Positions 31,450 to 41,171 of a stretch of DNA of 64,000 nt are shown piece by piece (position 1 is the first letter of the stretch; every line of letters begins with the position of its first letter). The stretch is from assembly GCA_902578115.1 (NCBI GenBank), contig CACHBR010000004.1, positions 55,032 to 119,031 on the forward strand, written 5' to 3'. The notes below the pieces were generated by a model, which did not search any database, was not told where the DNA came from, and worked only from the letters and a program-made list of their open reading frames with translations. The DNA comes from an uncultured Pelagibacteraceae bacterium (lineage in GTDB: Bacteria > Pseudomonadota > Alphaproteobacteria > Pelagibacterales > Pelagibacteraceae). The position numbers were made by a program, and so were the translations under genes.

Positions 31450-31474
31450 GGGGCGTTCTGTTGCCAGGTGCCCC
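31450..31474 (-). repeat. tmRNA terminal hairpin: functional copy of the dispersed repeat (copy 6)
   Basis: The 25-bp hairpin that closes the tmRNA coding piece. All five other copies in the window lie to its left, beyond the 3' end of the tmRNA, and share its orientation. That is the pattern left by integration at the 3' end of an RNA gene, which restores the gene and pushes older 3' ends outward. Confidence 0.85.
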
Positions 31475-31705
31475 AAACCCCGTTTACCTAATTAACAAAG
31501 TTAATTAAGCAGCAAGTGCAAATTTATCATTTGCATTTATAATTAGCCCGTTACGTCGGAACCATCTCGAACGAAAGAATAGCCTTTAGACACTCGTCGA
31601 TTCTGATTCACCCCCATAAGTTGTAAATGGTGGAGGTGGTGGGTACTGCCCCCACGTCCGCAATGTTTATTACGAAACTCGTTTATCGTCATAGTTGGAA
31701 AACCA
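31450..31705 (-). ncRNA. ssrA: Circularly permuted (two-piece) alphaproteobacterial tmRNA
   Basis: Read on the minus strand, an acceptor piece comes first: a T-arm (GTGGG, loop GGCAGTA, CCCAC) leading into CACCTCC and ACCA at 31631-31628. After a 12-bp spacer (31616-31627) the coding piece begins at 31615 with GGGGGTG, which pairs with CACCTCC to form a 7-bp acceptor stem, then AATCAGAATCGACG as in other tmRNA 5' ends. The tag reading frame at 31534-31505 encodes ANDKFALAA and a TAA stop. A TTAATTAAC/GTTAATTAG stem and the terminal hairpin GGGGCACCTG, GCAA, CAG..GCCCC (31474-31450) follow. tmRNA rescues stalled ribosomes. The 5' limit of the acceptor piece is approximate. Confidence 0.93.
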
Positions 31706-31711
31706 ACAGAT

Positions 31712-31741
31712 ATAATATAAAATCAAAAAATAAAGATTCAA
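31712..31741 (-). promoter_or_regulatory. Putative sigma-70 promoter of the tmRNA
   Basis: On the minus strand TTGAAT (31741-31736) and TATTAT (31717-31712) are separated by 18 bp and would start transcription near 31705, just ahead of a TTGG/CCAA hairpin and the acceptor piece. It lies within 45 bp of the thyX start, so the two divergent transcripts share this region. Confidence 0.5.
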
Positions 31742-31753
31742 TAAATATTTCAG

Positions 31754-32701
31754 ATGAAACTTACAAAAGAGCAAAAACAGGAAATTTTAGACCAACAATC
31801 ACAAAAAAATATTACTAAAAGAGTAACCTCACCAGAATTAGAAAAGATTCTTTATGAGGCAATGCCCGTATTAGACCACGGTTTTGTTAGAGTAGTAGAT
31901 TACATGGGTGATGATACATCTATAGTTCAATCCGCTAGAGTTTCTTATGGCAAAGGAACTAAAAAAGTTTCAACAGATAGTGGTTTGATAAAATACTTAA
32001 TGAGACACAGACACAGCACTCCATTTGAGATGTGCGAAATAAAATATCACATTAAACTTCCGATCTTTATTGCAAGACAATGGATCAGGCATAGAACAGC
32101 TAATGTAAATGAATATTCTGCAAGATACTCAATTATGGATAAAGAATTTTATGTTCCAGAAAGAGAAAACTTAGCAGCACAATCAACAAATAACAGACAA
32201 GGCAGAGGTGATTTGATAAATGGAAAACAGGCTGACAGTATTTTAAAAATTTTAAAAGAAGATGCAGAAAGAAATTACCAACATTATGAAGAGATGCTCA
32301 ATGAAAAGTATGATGGAAGCATAATTGATGATAAGAAACAGGGATTAGCCAGAGAGCTTGCAAGGATGAATCTTACACTAAATTCTTATACACAATGGTA
32401 TTGGAAAACAGATTTATTAAATCTTTTAAATTTTTTAGCGTTAAGAGCTGATAGCCATGCACAATATGAAATTAGGGAGTATGCAAATGTTATGTTGAAT
32501 ACAGTGAAGAAATGGGTTCCTACAACATATGATGCTTTTATTGACTATAGAGTTGGAGGTATGGAGCTTTCTGCTAAAGGTAAAATAGTAATACAAAAAA
32601 TGATTAAAGGTGAGAAATGCGATATAGAGTCTTCTGGCCTTTCTAAAAGAGAGTGGAATGAATTGATGGATTCTTTTGGTTTTAAACAACATCTTGCATA
32701 A
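31754..32701 (+). CDS. thyX: FAD-dependent thymidylate synthase
   Basis: ThyX methylates dUMP to dTMP using methylene-THF, NADPH and FAD, and replaces ThyA in many marine bacteria. The 315-residue protein has the ThyX signature [13 protein letters not shown] near residue 112 and the second active-site block [30 protein letters not shown] later block, [11 protein letters not shown], is also characteristic. It is divergent from the tmRNA, marking the resumption of core genes right of the island. Its end overlaps mrp (convergent) by 20 bp. Confidence 0.96.
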   Translation: MKLTKEQKQEILDQQSQKNITKRVTSPELEKILYEAMPVLDHGFVRVVDYMGDDTSIVQSARVSYGKGTKKVSTDSGLIKYLMRHRHSTPFEMCEIKYHIKLPIFIARQWIRHRTANVNEYSARYSIMDKEFYVPERENLAAQSTNNRQGRGDLINGKQADSILKILKEDAERNYQHYEEMLNEKYDGSIIDDKKQGLARELARMNLTLNSYTQWYWKTDLLNLLNFLALRADSHAQYEIREYANVMLNTVKKWVPTTYDAFIDYRVGGMELSAKGKIVIQKMIKGEKCDIESSGLSKREWNELMDSFGFKQHLA

Positions 32702-33506
32702 CTTCATCAGCAATCTCTAAAAATATTTTCGAAATTTCATTGTCAGGCTCTTTATAAGTTAAAGGCAAGCCTAAATCAGCTGACTCTCTTAAATTTGTAC
32801 TTATAGGAATTTTTCCCAAAAATTTTTTATTAAATTCTTTTGCTGTCTTTTCAACACCACCTTCACCAAATATATTGTGTTTTTTTCCATCATCACTTTT
32901 AAAGAAACTCATATTATCTACTAATCCAACTATCTTAATCTTAGTTTTATCAAACATTTGAATACCTCTCTGTACATCCATTAAAGCCAACTCTTGCGGA
33001 GTTGAAACAATTATTGCTCCATCAATTTTCACATCTTGAGCAAAAGTAAGTTGAGTATCACCTGTTCCAGGAGGCATATCTACTATAAGGAAGTCTAAAT
33101 CTTTCCATGCCACTTTTTCAGTCAAAGTTTTGATAGCACTTATAACCATTGGACCTCTCCAAATCATTGGGGTTTTTTCATCGACTAAAAAACCTAAAGA
33201 CATAAATTGAGCACCGTATTTTTCTAATGGAAAAAGAAATTTTCCATCAGTTTTGGGTTTATCATTTAGTCCAATCATTTTTGGTAAAGAAGGACCATGA
33301 ATATCTGCGTCTAACAATCCTACTTTTTTACCTTTTTTTTGAAGTGCAAATGTTAGGTTTATTGCAAATGTAGATTTTCCAACTCCACCTTTTGCACTAG
33401 ATACCATTATTGTGAATTTTGTTCCCTTTATTGGATTTTTCTTAAAATTTTTTGGGGCAACATTCTTTTTCAAGCTATCGCTTAATTTTGCTTTGTTTTC
33501 GGACAT
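32682..33506 (-). CDS. mrp: Mrp/NBP35-family Fe-S cluster carrier ATPase, short form
   Basis: A 274-residue P-loop ATPase with the deviant Walker [34 protein letters not shown], the WRGPMV segment and [16 protein letters not shown]. Family members bind and transfer Fe-S clusters. Two differences from E. coli-type Mrp are visible: there is no N-terminal MIP18/DUF59 domain, and the usual C-terminal CxxC is not seen (a phenylalanine-rich [19 protein letters not shown] occupies the place). So metal-cluster binding may differ from the norm. Confidence 0.9.
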   Translation of the reverse strand: MSENKAKLSDSLKKNVAPKNFKKNPIKGTKFTIMVSSAKGGVGKSTFAINLTFALQKKGKKVGLLDADIHGPSLPKMIGLNDKPKTDGKFLFPLEKYGAQFMSLGFLVDEKTPMIWRGPMVISAIKTLTEKVAWKDLDFLIVDMPPGTGDTQLTFAQDVKIDGAIIVSTPQELALMDVQRGIQMFDKTKIKIVGLVDNMSFFKSDDGKKHNIFGEGGVEKTAKEFNKKFLGKIPISTNLRESADLGLPLTYKEPDNEISKIFLEIADEVMQDVV

Positions 33507-33560
33507 TATATCGCTTTATCATAACTTGTTTTTATTCAAAAAGTCACTATATAAAGTGTC

Positions 33561-34673
33561 ATGTCATCAGACGACACTACATTTAAAAGAGAGTCTCCAT
33601 GGGGATCACCCCCAGGTGGTGGAAACGATAATGGTAACGGTAGCGGTTCAGGCCAAAGAAGACAGCCTCCAAACATAGATGATTTAATTAGGAAAGCTCA
33701 AGGTTCAGTTGGAAGAATATTTCCAGGTGGACGATCAAGTGGTAATAAACCAATTTATATTGGCTTAGTTGTTCTGTTAGTTCTTTGGGCATTGAGTGGT
33801 CTTTACAGAGTTTTACCAGATGAACAAGGAGTAGTTTTAAGGTTTGGACAATTTACAAAAACAACCCAACCAGGGTTAAACTACCACATACCATTTCCTA
33901 TTGAGAGAGTTTTTACCCCAAAAGTCACAAAGGTTAATAGAATTGATGTTGGATTTAGATCTGCAAGTGACAGTGGGAGATCTTCTGGTATAGGAGATGT
34001 TTCAGAAGAAAGCTTAATGTTAACTGGTGATGAAAATATAGTAGATATTGATTACTCAGTTTTCTGGGTAATAAAAGATGCAGGAAAATTTTTATTTAAT
34101 ATTCAGAGCCCATTAGAAACGGTGAAAGCTGCTTCAGAAACGGCAATGAGAGAAGTTATAGCTAAAAGCAAAATTCAATCTATTCTTACAGAAGGTAGAT
34201 CTAAAATTGAAATAGAGGTACAAGAAATTACACAAGGAATTTTAGACGAATATGGTTCAGGGATTCAGGTAACCCAAGTTCAAACACAAAAAGCCGATCC
34301 ACCTGACCAAGTAATTGATGCCTTTAGAGATGTACAGGCTGCAAGAGCTGATAGAGAAAGATCTAAAAACGAAGCTGAAGCTTATGCTAATGATGTTATA
34401 CCAAGAGCACGAGGGGAAGCAGAAAAGATTTTACAACAAGCCGAAGCTTATAAAAAAGAAGTGGTTGCAAAAGCTGAGGGTGAAGCAAGTAGGTTTCTAG
34501 CTATATATACTGAGTATTCAAAAGCGAAAAAAGTTACACAAGAGCGAATGTATTTAGAAACAATGGAAAAAGTTTTAGCTGATATTGATAAAGTAATTAT
34601 AGACAAAAATTCAGGATCAGGAGTAGTACCTTACTTACCTCTTCCAGAAATTAAGAAGAAAGCGAACCAATGA
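33561..34673 (+). CDS. hflK: HflK, SPFH-domain subunit of the FtsH modulator complex
   Basis: A 370-residue protein with a Gly/Ser/Asn-rich cytoplasmic N-terminus, one membrane segment (about residues 72-88, PIYIGLVVLLVLWALSG), and a periplasmic SPFH domain beginning YRVLPDEQGVVLRFG, with PGLNYHIPFPIERV. The C-terminal helical part contains RARGEAEKILQQAEAYKKEVVAKAEGEA, a coiled-coil typical of HflK. With HflC it forms a large cage that limits FtsH protease. It overlaps hflC by 4 bp. Confidence 0.95.
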   Translation: MSSDDTTFKRESPWGSPPGGGNDNGNGSGSGQRRQPPNIDDLIRKAQGSVGRIFPGGRSSGNKPIYIGLVVLLVLWALSGLYRVLPDEQGVVLRFGQFTKTTQPGLNYHIPFPIERVFTPKVTKVNRIDVGFRSASDSGRSSGIGDVSEESLMLTGDENIVDIDYSVFWVIKDAGKFLFNIQSPLETVKAASETAMREVIAKSKIQSILTEGRSKIEIEVQEITQGILDEYGSGIQVTQVQTQKADPPDQVIDAFRDVQAARADRERSKNEAEAYANDVIPRARGEAEKILQQAEAYKKEVVAKAEGEASRFLAIYTEYSKAKKVTQERMYLETMEKVLADIDKVIIDKNSGSGVVPYLPLPEIKKKANQ

Positions 34674-35536
34674 AAAAATTTTTAATACCATTAATAGTAG
34701 TTTTAGCAGTAACTGGTTACCAAAGTCTTTTTATTGTTCAAGAAATTAATCAAGCCATTGTTTTACAATTTGGTGATCCGAAAAAAATTATCACCAAACC
34801 TGGATTAAACTTTAAATTACCCTTTATCCAAAACGTTGCTTATCTTGATAGAAGAGTACTAAATTTAGACACTCCACCAGAAGAGGTTATTGCTGCTGAT
34901 CAAAAAAGGCTTATTGTTGATGCATTTGCTCGTTTTAGAATTGTTGATCCATTAAAATTTTATATTTCAGTAGGTAACGAGAATGTTGCGAGATCAAGGC
35001 TTGCTACAATTATAAATTCAAGAATTAGAGGTGTATTGGGTACCCAAAACCTAGCTACACTTTTGTCGATAGATAGATCCAAGCATATGGCAACAATTCA
35101 AAATGATGTTAACATTGAAGCCCAAAACTTTGGAATTACAATTGTTGATGTGAGAATTAAAAGAGCTGACTTACCTCAAGCAAACAGTGAAGCGATCTTT
35201 AAAAGAATGCAAACTGAAAGAGAAAGAGAAGCAAAGGAATTTAGAGCACAGGGTGCGGAGATAGCCGCAAAAATTACTTCAACAGCTGATAAAGAAGTAA
35301 CTGTAATCTTAGCTACAGCAAATAAACAATCCGAAATTATGAAAGGTGAAGGTGACGGTACAAGAAATAGAATTTTTGCAGAAGCTTTTGGTCGTGACCC
35401 AGAATTCTTCGGGTTTTACAGAGCAATGCAGTCCTATGAAAAAGCATTGATTGGTGGAGACACCTCATTAATCCTATCACCAGATAGCGACTTCTTTAAA
35501 TTCTTCGGTAAAGCAGGAGTTTCAAAAAAACAATAA
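34670..35536 (+). CDS. hflC: HflC, SPFH-domain partner of HflK
   Basis: A 288-residue protein with an N-terminal membrane anchor (KKFLIPLIVVLAVTGYQSLF), the SPFH opening VQEINQAIVLQFGDPKK, PGLNFKLPFIQNVAYLDRRVLNLD, and a helical C-terminus with RMQTEREREAKEFRAQGAE. The usual GFYRAMQSYEKAL and SPDSDFFKFF ends are present. It works with HflK on FtsH turnover of membrane proteins. The ATGA overlap with hflK and the following small DUF2065 gene reproduce the common proteobacterial order. Confidence 0.95.
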   Translation: MKKFLIPLIVVLAVTGYQSLFIVQEINQAIVLQFGDPKKIITKPGLNFKLPFIQNVAYLDRRVLNLDTPPEEVIAADQKRLIVDAFARFRIVDPLKFYISVGNENVARSRLATIINSRIRGVLGTQNLATLLSIDRSKHMATIQNDVNIEAQNFGITIVDVRIKRADLPQANSEAIFKRMQTEREREAKEFRAQGAEIAAKITSTADKEVTVILATANKQSEIMKGEGDGTRNRIFAEAFGRDPEFFGFYRAMQSYEKALIGGDTSLILSPDSDFFKFFGKAGVSKKQ

Positions 35537-35543
35537 TCAAGGC

Positions 35544-35729
35544 GTGAAGGAATTCATTATTGCCATTGGTTTAATATTATTCATCGAGGGGCTGATATGC
35601 GCCTTGTTTCCGTCAAAAATCAAGAATATGTCTAAATTAATTGAGGCTATGCCAGCTAATAATTTAAGAATTCTAGGAGTGGTATTTACGATAATTGGAT
35701 TTATAATTATTTGGTATATTAAAAGATAA
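35544..35729 (+). CDS. DUF2065 small membrane protein (GTG start)
   Basis: A 61-residue protein with two predicted membrane helices (FIIAIGLILFIEGLICALFP and ILGVVFTIIGFIIIWYI) separated by a short basic loop, matching the DUF2065 family found next to hflKC in proteobacteria. GTG start 7 bp after hflC; it overlaps the following protease gene by 1 bp. A role in the HflKC-FtsH membrane quality-control system is suggested only by context. Confidence 0.82.
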   Translation: MKEFIIAIGLILFIEGLICALFPSKIKNMSKLIEAMPANNLRILGVVFTIIGFIIIWYIKR

Positions 35730-36817
35730 TGAAATTTTTAAAACAATTTACAACTAAAGTTTTAATATTAGTTTTTTTTATAAACACAAACCTTTGGTCA
35801 AAGGCAGCACCAGAATCGTTCGCAGATCTTGCCGAGGAACTGATGCCATCTGTTGTAAATATTTCAACAACTCAAACTGTTAAAACTCAAGCAAATCCAT
35901 TTCCATTTCAATTTCCACCAGGATCTCCATTTGGGGAAATGTTCAAAGAATTTGATAGACCAACTGAAAGAAAGGCAACGTCTCTAGGATCAGGATTTGT
36001 TATTAAAAAAAACGGAACAGTGATTACAAATAATCATGTTATTGCTAACGCCGAGGATATAATTGTTAGAATTAATAACAAAGAATACAAAGCTAAAGTT
36101 ATTGGTGCAGATCCTTATTCTGATTTGGCTGTTTTAAAAATTGATACAAAGGAAAATTTTGAGATAGTTGAGTTTGGAAACTCAGATAAAGCAAGAGTTG
36201 GAGACTGGGTCATGGCAATAGGAAATCCATTTGGATTGGGTGGAACAGTAACTTCAGGAATAATTTCAGCAAGAAACCGTGATATTAATCTAACTCGTTA
36301 TGATGATTTTATTCAAACAGATGCATCTATTAACCAAGGAAATTCCGGCGGACCTCTTTTTGATATGAATGGAAATGTAATTGGAATTAATACAGCGATT
36401 ATAAGTCCTTCAGGTGCAAGTAGCGGAATAGGTTTTGCCATTCCCTCAAATTATGCTTCAACAATAATTGATCAATTAATTGAGTTTGGAGAAACTAAAA
36501 GAGGATGGCTTGGTGTAAGAATTCAAGAAGTTACTCAAGAGATTGCATCTCTTACAGGTTTGAATGAACCTAAAGGTGCCTACATTGGTGGAGTATCCGA
36601 AGATGGACCAGCAGATAAGGGTGGAATTAAATCGGGAGATATTATTTTAGAATTTGATGGAGAAAAAATTAAAACAATGAGAAACCTCCCAAGAGTAGTT
36701 GCCAATACAAAACCCAATAAAAGGGTAAACGTAAAAATTTGGAGAGAAAAGAAGCTGATATCAAAAAAATTTACATTAGGTAGAATGGAGTCAGCAGAAG
36801 AATTTAAAGACAAATAG
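35729..36817 (+). CDS. DegP/HtrA-type periplasmic serine protease with one PDZ domain
   Basis: A 362-residue trypsin-fold protease with signal sequence (ending near NLWSKA). The catalytic triad is visible: histidine in ITNNHVIANAE, aspartate in YSDLAVLKID and serine in INQGNSGGPLF. A single PDZ domain follows from about residue 255 (GWLGVRIQEVTQEIASLTGL, GPADKGGIKSGDIILEFDG). E. coli DegP and many alphaproteobacterial Do proteases have two PDZ domains, so this is a DegS-length form, though the cleavable-type leader favours a soluble periplasmic protease. Confidence 0.93.
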   Translation: MKFLKQFTTKVLILVFFINTNLWSKAAPESFADLAEELMPSVVNISTTQTVKTQANPFPFQFPPGSPFGEMFKEFDRPTERKATSLGSGFVIKKNGTVITNNHVIANAEDIIVRINNKEYKAKVIGADPYSDLAVLKIDTKENFEIVEFGNSDKARVGDWVMAIGNPFGLGGTVTSGIISARNRDINLTRYDDFIQTDASINQGNSGGPLFDMNGNVIGINTAIISPSGASSGIGFAIPSNYASTIIDQLIEFGETKRGWLGVRIQEVTQEIASLTGLNEPKGAYIGGVSEDGPADKGGIKSGDIILEFDGEKIKTMRNLPRVVANTKPNKRVNVKIWREKKLISKKFTLGRMESAEEFKDK

Positions 36818-36818
36818 A

Positions 36819-37712
36819 TTGCCTAAAAAAATAAATAAAAAGATAATACTTTTATTTGGTCCTACTGCATCAGGGAAATCAAAAATAGCAGAAGACATAG
36901 CTAAAATATACAACGCTGAAATAATTAATGCAGATAGTATGCAAATCTATAAGGAAGTTAAAATTTTATCAGCAAGACCTGAAAAAAAAAATATTAAACA
37001 TCATTTATATGGCTTTGTTTCAATTAACAAAACTTTTTCAACTGGGGCCTGGTATAAACTTGCAACAAAAAAAATTAAACAAATAAATAAAAAAGGAAAA
37101 GTTGCGATAGTTGTTGGTGGAACTGGCCTTTATTTTAAAGCACTAACTGATGGTTTTACTCAAATACCTGACATCCCGGAAAGATATAAAAAATTAAAGA
37201 TTGAAAAAAAATTTGTATTAAAAAATCCAGATATTTTTAAAGGTATATCCTTGAACGATACGCAAAGGGTTCAAAGAGCTTTTTCGGTATATAAATTTAC
37301 AAAAAAACCCCTTTGGTCATGGCAAAAAGAAAATAAAAAAGAATTCAAGAAATCTCAATTTATAAAAATTTTTTTATGTCCTCCCAAGATTGAAATTGAA
37401 AAAAGTATTAGAAAAAGATTTTCAGACATGTTGAAAGATGGAGCAATAAAGGAAACAAAAAACTTTAAAAAAAAACGTGTAAACTCCCTCAAATCTTCAA
37501 ATTTCATAATTGGTATTAATGAAATATCTGAATTTTTAAAAAACAAAATTTCATTAGAAGAAGTTAAAGAAAGAGTAGCTATAAGGACAAGGCAATATGC
37601 GAAAAGGCAATTGACCTGGCAAAGAGGTCAGATGAAGGATTGGAAGGGGTTTAACGATACCAATTATCTAGATTTAAGAAAAAAAATTCTAACTTACTTA
37701 TCTAAAACTTGA
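36819..37712 (+). CDS. miaA: tRNA dimethylallyltransferase (TTG start)
   Basis: MiaA prenylates adenosine 37 of tRNAs that read UNN codons. The 297-residue protein has the P-loop LLFGPTASGKSKIAEDIA, the NADSMQIYKEVKILSARP block, VGGTGLYFKALTDGF, and a late R-TRQYAKRQLTWQRGQ sequence. TTG is used as start because the next downstream ATG lies after the P-loop; it begins 2 bp after the protease stop. The tRNA-modification gene placed after hflKC-htrA differs from the E. coli miaA-hfq-hflX-hflKC order but retains the association. Confidence 0.95.
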   Translation: MPKKINKKIILLFGPTASGKSKIAEDIAKIYNAEIINADSMQIYKEVKILSARPEKKNIKHHLYGFVSINKTFSTGAWYKLATKKIKQINKKGKVAIVVGGTGLYFKALTDGFTQIPDIPERYKKLKIEKKFVLKNPDIFKGISLNDTQRVQRAFSVYKFTKKPLWSWQKENKKEFKKSQFIKIFLCPPKIEIEKSIRKRFSDMLKDGAIKETKNFKKKRVNSLKSSNFIIGINEISEFLKNKISLEEVKERVAIRTRQYAKRQLTWQRGQMKDWKGFNDTNYLDLRKKILTYLSKT

Positions 37713-37742
37713 CCCAAATTTTTCCTAAGATAGATTATATTT

Positions 37743-39515
37743 ATGGGAAAATTAATATCTGGTGCTGAAATTGTTTTTAAAGTTTTAGAGCATCATAAAG
37801 TTGAACATATATTTGGATATCCAGGTGGAGCGGTATTGCCAATTTATGACGAACTTAAAAACCATAAAACAATAAAACATATTCTAGCACGTCATGAACA
37901 GGGCGCAGGCCATGCAGCTGAGGGGTACGCACGCTCATCTGGAAAACCTGGAGTTCTATTAGTTACTTCTGGACCTGGAGCAACTAACGCTGTAACCGCA
38001 CTTACAGATGCTTACATGGATTCAGTTCCGTTGGTTTGCATAAGCGGCCAAGTCCCAACTCATTTAATCGGAACAGATGCATTTCAAGAATGTGACACAA
38101 CTGGAATTACGCGCCCTTGCACAAAACATAATTGGTTAGTTAAAGATGTAAATGATTTGGCCAAAGTAATGGATTTGGCATTTGAAGTTGCAACAACTGG
38201 TAGACCTGGACCAGTCTTAGTCGACATACCAAAAGATATTCAATTTAAAAAAACAAATTTTGTTTTAAAAAGCTCAAATAAGAAAAAACTAAATGGAAAA
38301 TCCAAACCAAATGGAAAAATAAGCTCTACTGATTTAGACAAAGTTATAAATTTGATGAAGAAGTCATCAAAACCAATTTTTTATACTGGAGGAGGCGTAA
38401 TTAATTCAGGTCCTGAGGCAAGCAAGTCATTACGAGAACTTGTTTCAATAACTGGTTTCCCAATAACTTCTACCTTACAAGGTCTTGGTGCCTACCCTGG
38501 AGACGATCCTTTATTTTTAGGAATGCTAGGAATGCACGGAACATATGAGGCAAACAATTCTATGTATAGCTGCGATCTGATGATAAACATCGGAGCAAGG
38601 TTTGATGATAGAATAACTGGAAAAGTAGATGAGTTTTCACCTAAGTCAAAAAAAATTCATGTGGATATTGATCCATCGTCTATTGGTAAAAATATTAAAG
38701 TAGATTTAGCTGTTGTCAGTGATGTTGGTAGTTTTTTAAAAGCCTTAAATAAAAGAATAAAAGAAAAACATAAAGATTTTTTAAACTCCAATAAACAAAA
38801 TATATCTAAATGGTGGAAGGATATAGATAAGTGGAGACAAAAAAAATCTTTAAGCTTTAAGAACAGTAAAGAGGTTATCAAACCACAGTACGCAGTACAG
38901 AGACTTTATGAATTATCGAAAAATAAAGATACTTTTATAACAACTGAGGTAGGACAGCATCAAATGTGGGCTGCCCAACATTATAAATTTAATAAACCAA
39001 ATAGGTGGATGACTTCTGGAGGGCTTGGCACAATGGGTTACGGTTTGCCTGCTGCAGTAGGAGTCCAAATTGCTCATCCCGATAAACTAGTTGTAGATAT
39101 TGCTGGGGAGGCATCAGTTTTGATGACCATGCAAGAAATGTCAACAGCTGTGCAGTACAAGCTTCCTATAAAAATATTTATTTTGAATAATCAGTACATG
39201 GGAATGGTCAGACAGTGGCAAGAACTTCTACATGAAAAAAATTATTCTGAAAGTTACACAGCAGCTTTACCTGACTTTGTAAAGCTAGCCGAAGCATATG
39301 GTTGTGTAGGAATTCAAGCTACAAAGCCAGATGAATTAGACGAAAAAATAAATGAAATGATAAATATAAATGAACCAGTTATTTTTGATTGTAGAGTAGA
39401 TCCTACAGAAAATTGCTTTCCGATGATACCGTCGGGAAAACCTCATAACCAAATGCTTTTAGGTCCTGAGGATGAGAAAGAAGAAGTTTCAGATGAAGGT
39501 AAAACTTTAGTATAA
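37743..39515 (+). CDS. ilvB: Acetolactate synthase large (catalytic) subunit
   Basis: Joins two pyruvates (or pyruvate and 2-oxobutyrate) in the first shared step of valine/isoleucine synthesis; ThDP, Mg2+ and FAD dependent. The 590-residue protein has FGYPGGAVLPIYD, the catalytic glutamate in ARHEQGAGHAAEGYAR, a central FAD domain (SKPIFYTGGGVI), and the C-terminal ThDP site VDIAGEASVLMTMQEMSTA followed by FILNNQYMGMVRQWQ. In the metal-binding triplet GDG the sequence reads GEA, a conservative change. It overlaps ilvH by 1 bp. Confidence 0.96.
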   Translation: MGKLISGAEIVFKVLEHHKVEHIFGYPGGAVLPIYDELKNHKTIKHILARHEQGAGHAAEGYARSSGKPGVLLVTSGPGATNAVTALTDAYMDSVPLVCISGQVPTHLIGTDAFQECDTTGITRPCTKHNWLVKDVNDLAKVMDLAFEVATTGRPGPVLVDIPKDIQFKKTNFVLKSSNKKKLNGKSKPNGKISSTDLDKVINLMKKSSKPIFYTGGGVINSGPEASKSLRELVSITGFPITSTLQGLGAYPGDDPLFLGMLGMHGTYEANNSMYSCDLMINIGARFDDRITGKVDEFSPKSKKIHVDIDPSSIGKNIKVDLAVVSDVGSFLKALNKRIKEKHKDFLNSNKQNISKWWKDIDKWRQKKSLSFKNSKEVIKPQYAVQRLYELSKNKDTFITTEVGQHQMWAAQHYKFNKPNRWMTSGGLGTMGYGLPAAVGVQIAHPDKLVVDIAGEASVLMTMQEMSTAVQYKLPIKIFILNNQYMGMVRQWQELLHEKNYSESYTAALPDFVKLAEAYGCVGIQATKPDELDEKINEMININEPVIFDCRVDPTENCFPMIPSGKPHNQMLLGPEDEKEEVSDEGKTLV

Positions 39516-40063
39516 TGGCAAAATCAAAATCAGCTTATAGCGAACCTGGAAAACTCGGAAAATCTGAGCACCACATAATTGTAGTATGGGTTGATAACGA
39601 GGCTGGAGTATTAGCAAGAGTTGTTGGTCTATTTTCTGGTAGAGGTTACAACATAGAGTCCTTAGCCGTTGCAGAAGTTGATAAAAAAAAACATATATCT
39701 AGAATAACTATTGTTACTTCTGGTACCCCTTCAGTTGTTGAACAAATTAAACTTCAACTAAAGAAGCTGATCCCAGTTCATAAAGTTGCTGATTTTAAAC
39801 GAAATGATCCAAATATTTTGTTTAAAGAGCTAGCCTTATTTAAGGTTGTTTCATCCAAGAAAAATAGGGAGAAAGCTCGAAAATTATGCAAAAAATATAA
39901 TTCTTTTATATTAGATAAATCAAAAAACTCTTTTGTTATTCAAGTAACTGCTTTAAGAAGAGAGATTGATAAACTAATCGAGACACTTAGCCCGCTTGGA
40001 TTAGTTAGTACCTCAAGAACCGGTGCTGTTGCAATGACAAGAGGCTCTGAAATATTTAAATAG
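39515..40063 (+). CDS. ilvH: Acetolactate synthase small (regulatory) subunit
   Basis: A 182-residue protein with an N-terminal ACT domain (HHIIVVWVDNEAGVLARVVGLFSGRGYNIESLAV) and a C-terminal second domain (ELALFKVVSSKKNREKARKL), the standard IlvH/IlvN layout. It binds valine for feedback control and activates the large subunit. A 15-residue non-conserved N-terminal stretch precedes the ACT domain. It begins within the ilvB stop and is followed by ilvC after 15 bp, forming an ilvBHC operon. Confidence 0.96.
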   Translation: MAKSKSAYSEPGKLGKSEHHIIVVWVDNEAGVLARVVGLFSGRGYNIESLAVAEVDKKKHISRITIVTSGTPSVVEQIKLQLKKLIPVHKVADFKRNDPNILFKELALFKVVSSKKNREKARKLCKKYNSFILDKSKNSFVIQVTALRREIDKLIETLSPLGLVSTSRTGAVAMTRGSEIFK

Positions 40064-40066
40064 TAA

Positions 40067-41098
<1,032 letters not shown>

Positions 41099-41149
41099 GC
41101 CAATCTAGTTTGTAATTTTTTAATTTTTAAATAATTATTTTGCAAATTA

Positions 41150-41171
41150 ACGCATAAATTGTATTATGCGT
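41150..41171. promoter_or_regulatory. Inverted repeat upstream of leuA
   Basis: ACGCATAA and TTATGCGT form perfect 8-bp arms around a 6-bp centre, 17 bp ahead of the leuA ATG. In an AT-rich 90-bp intergenic region this stands out and could be an operator for a dimeric regulator or an RNA hairpin near the start. No known consensus was matched. Confidence 0.4.

Noticed and set aside
31627..31818. A 63-codon plus-strand ORF overlapping the tmRNA acceptor piece and thyX start.
   Set aside because: It lies opposite a structured RNA and overlaps a conserved gene; no protein features.
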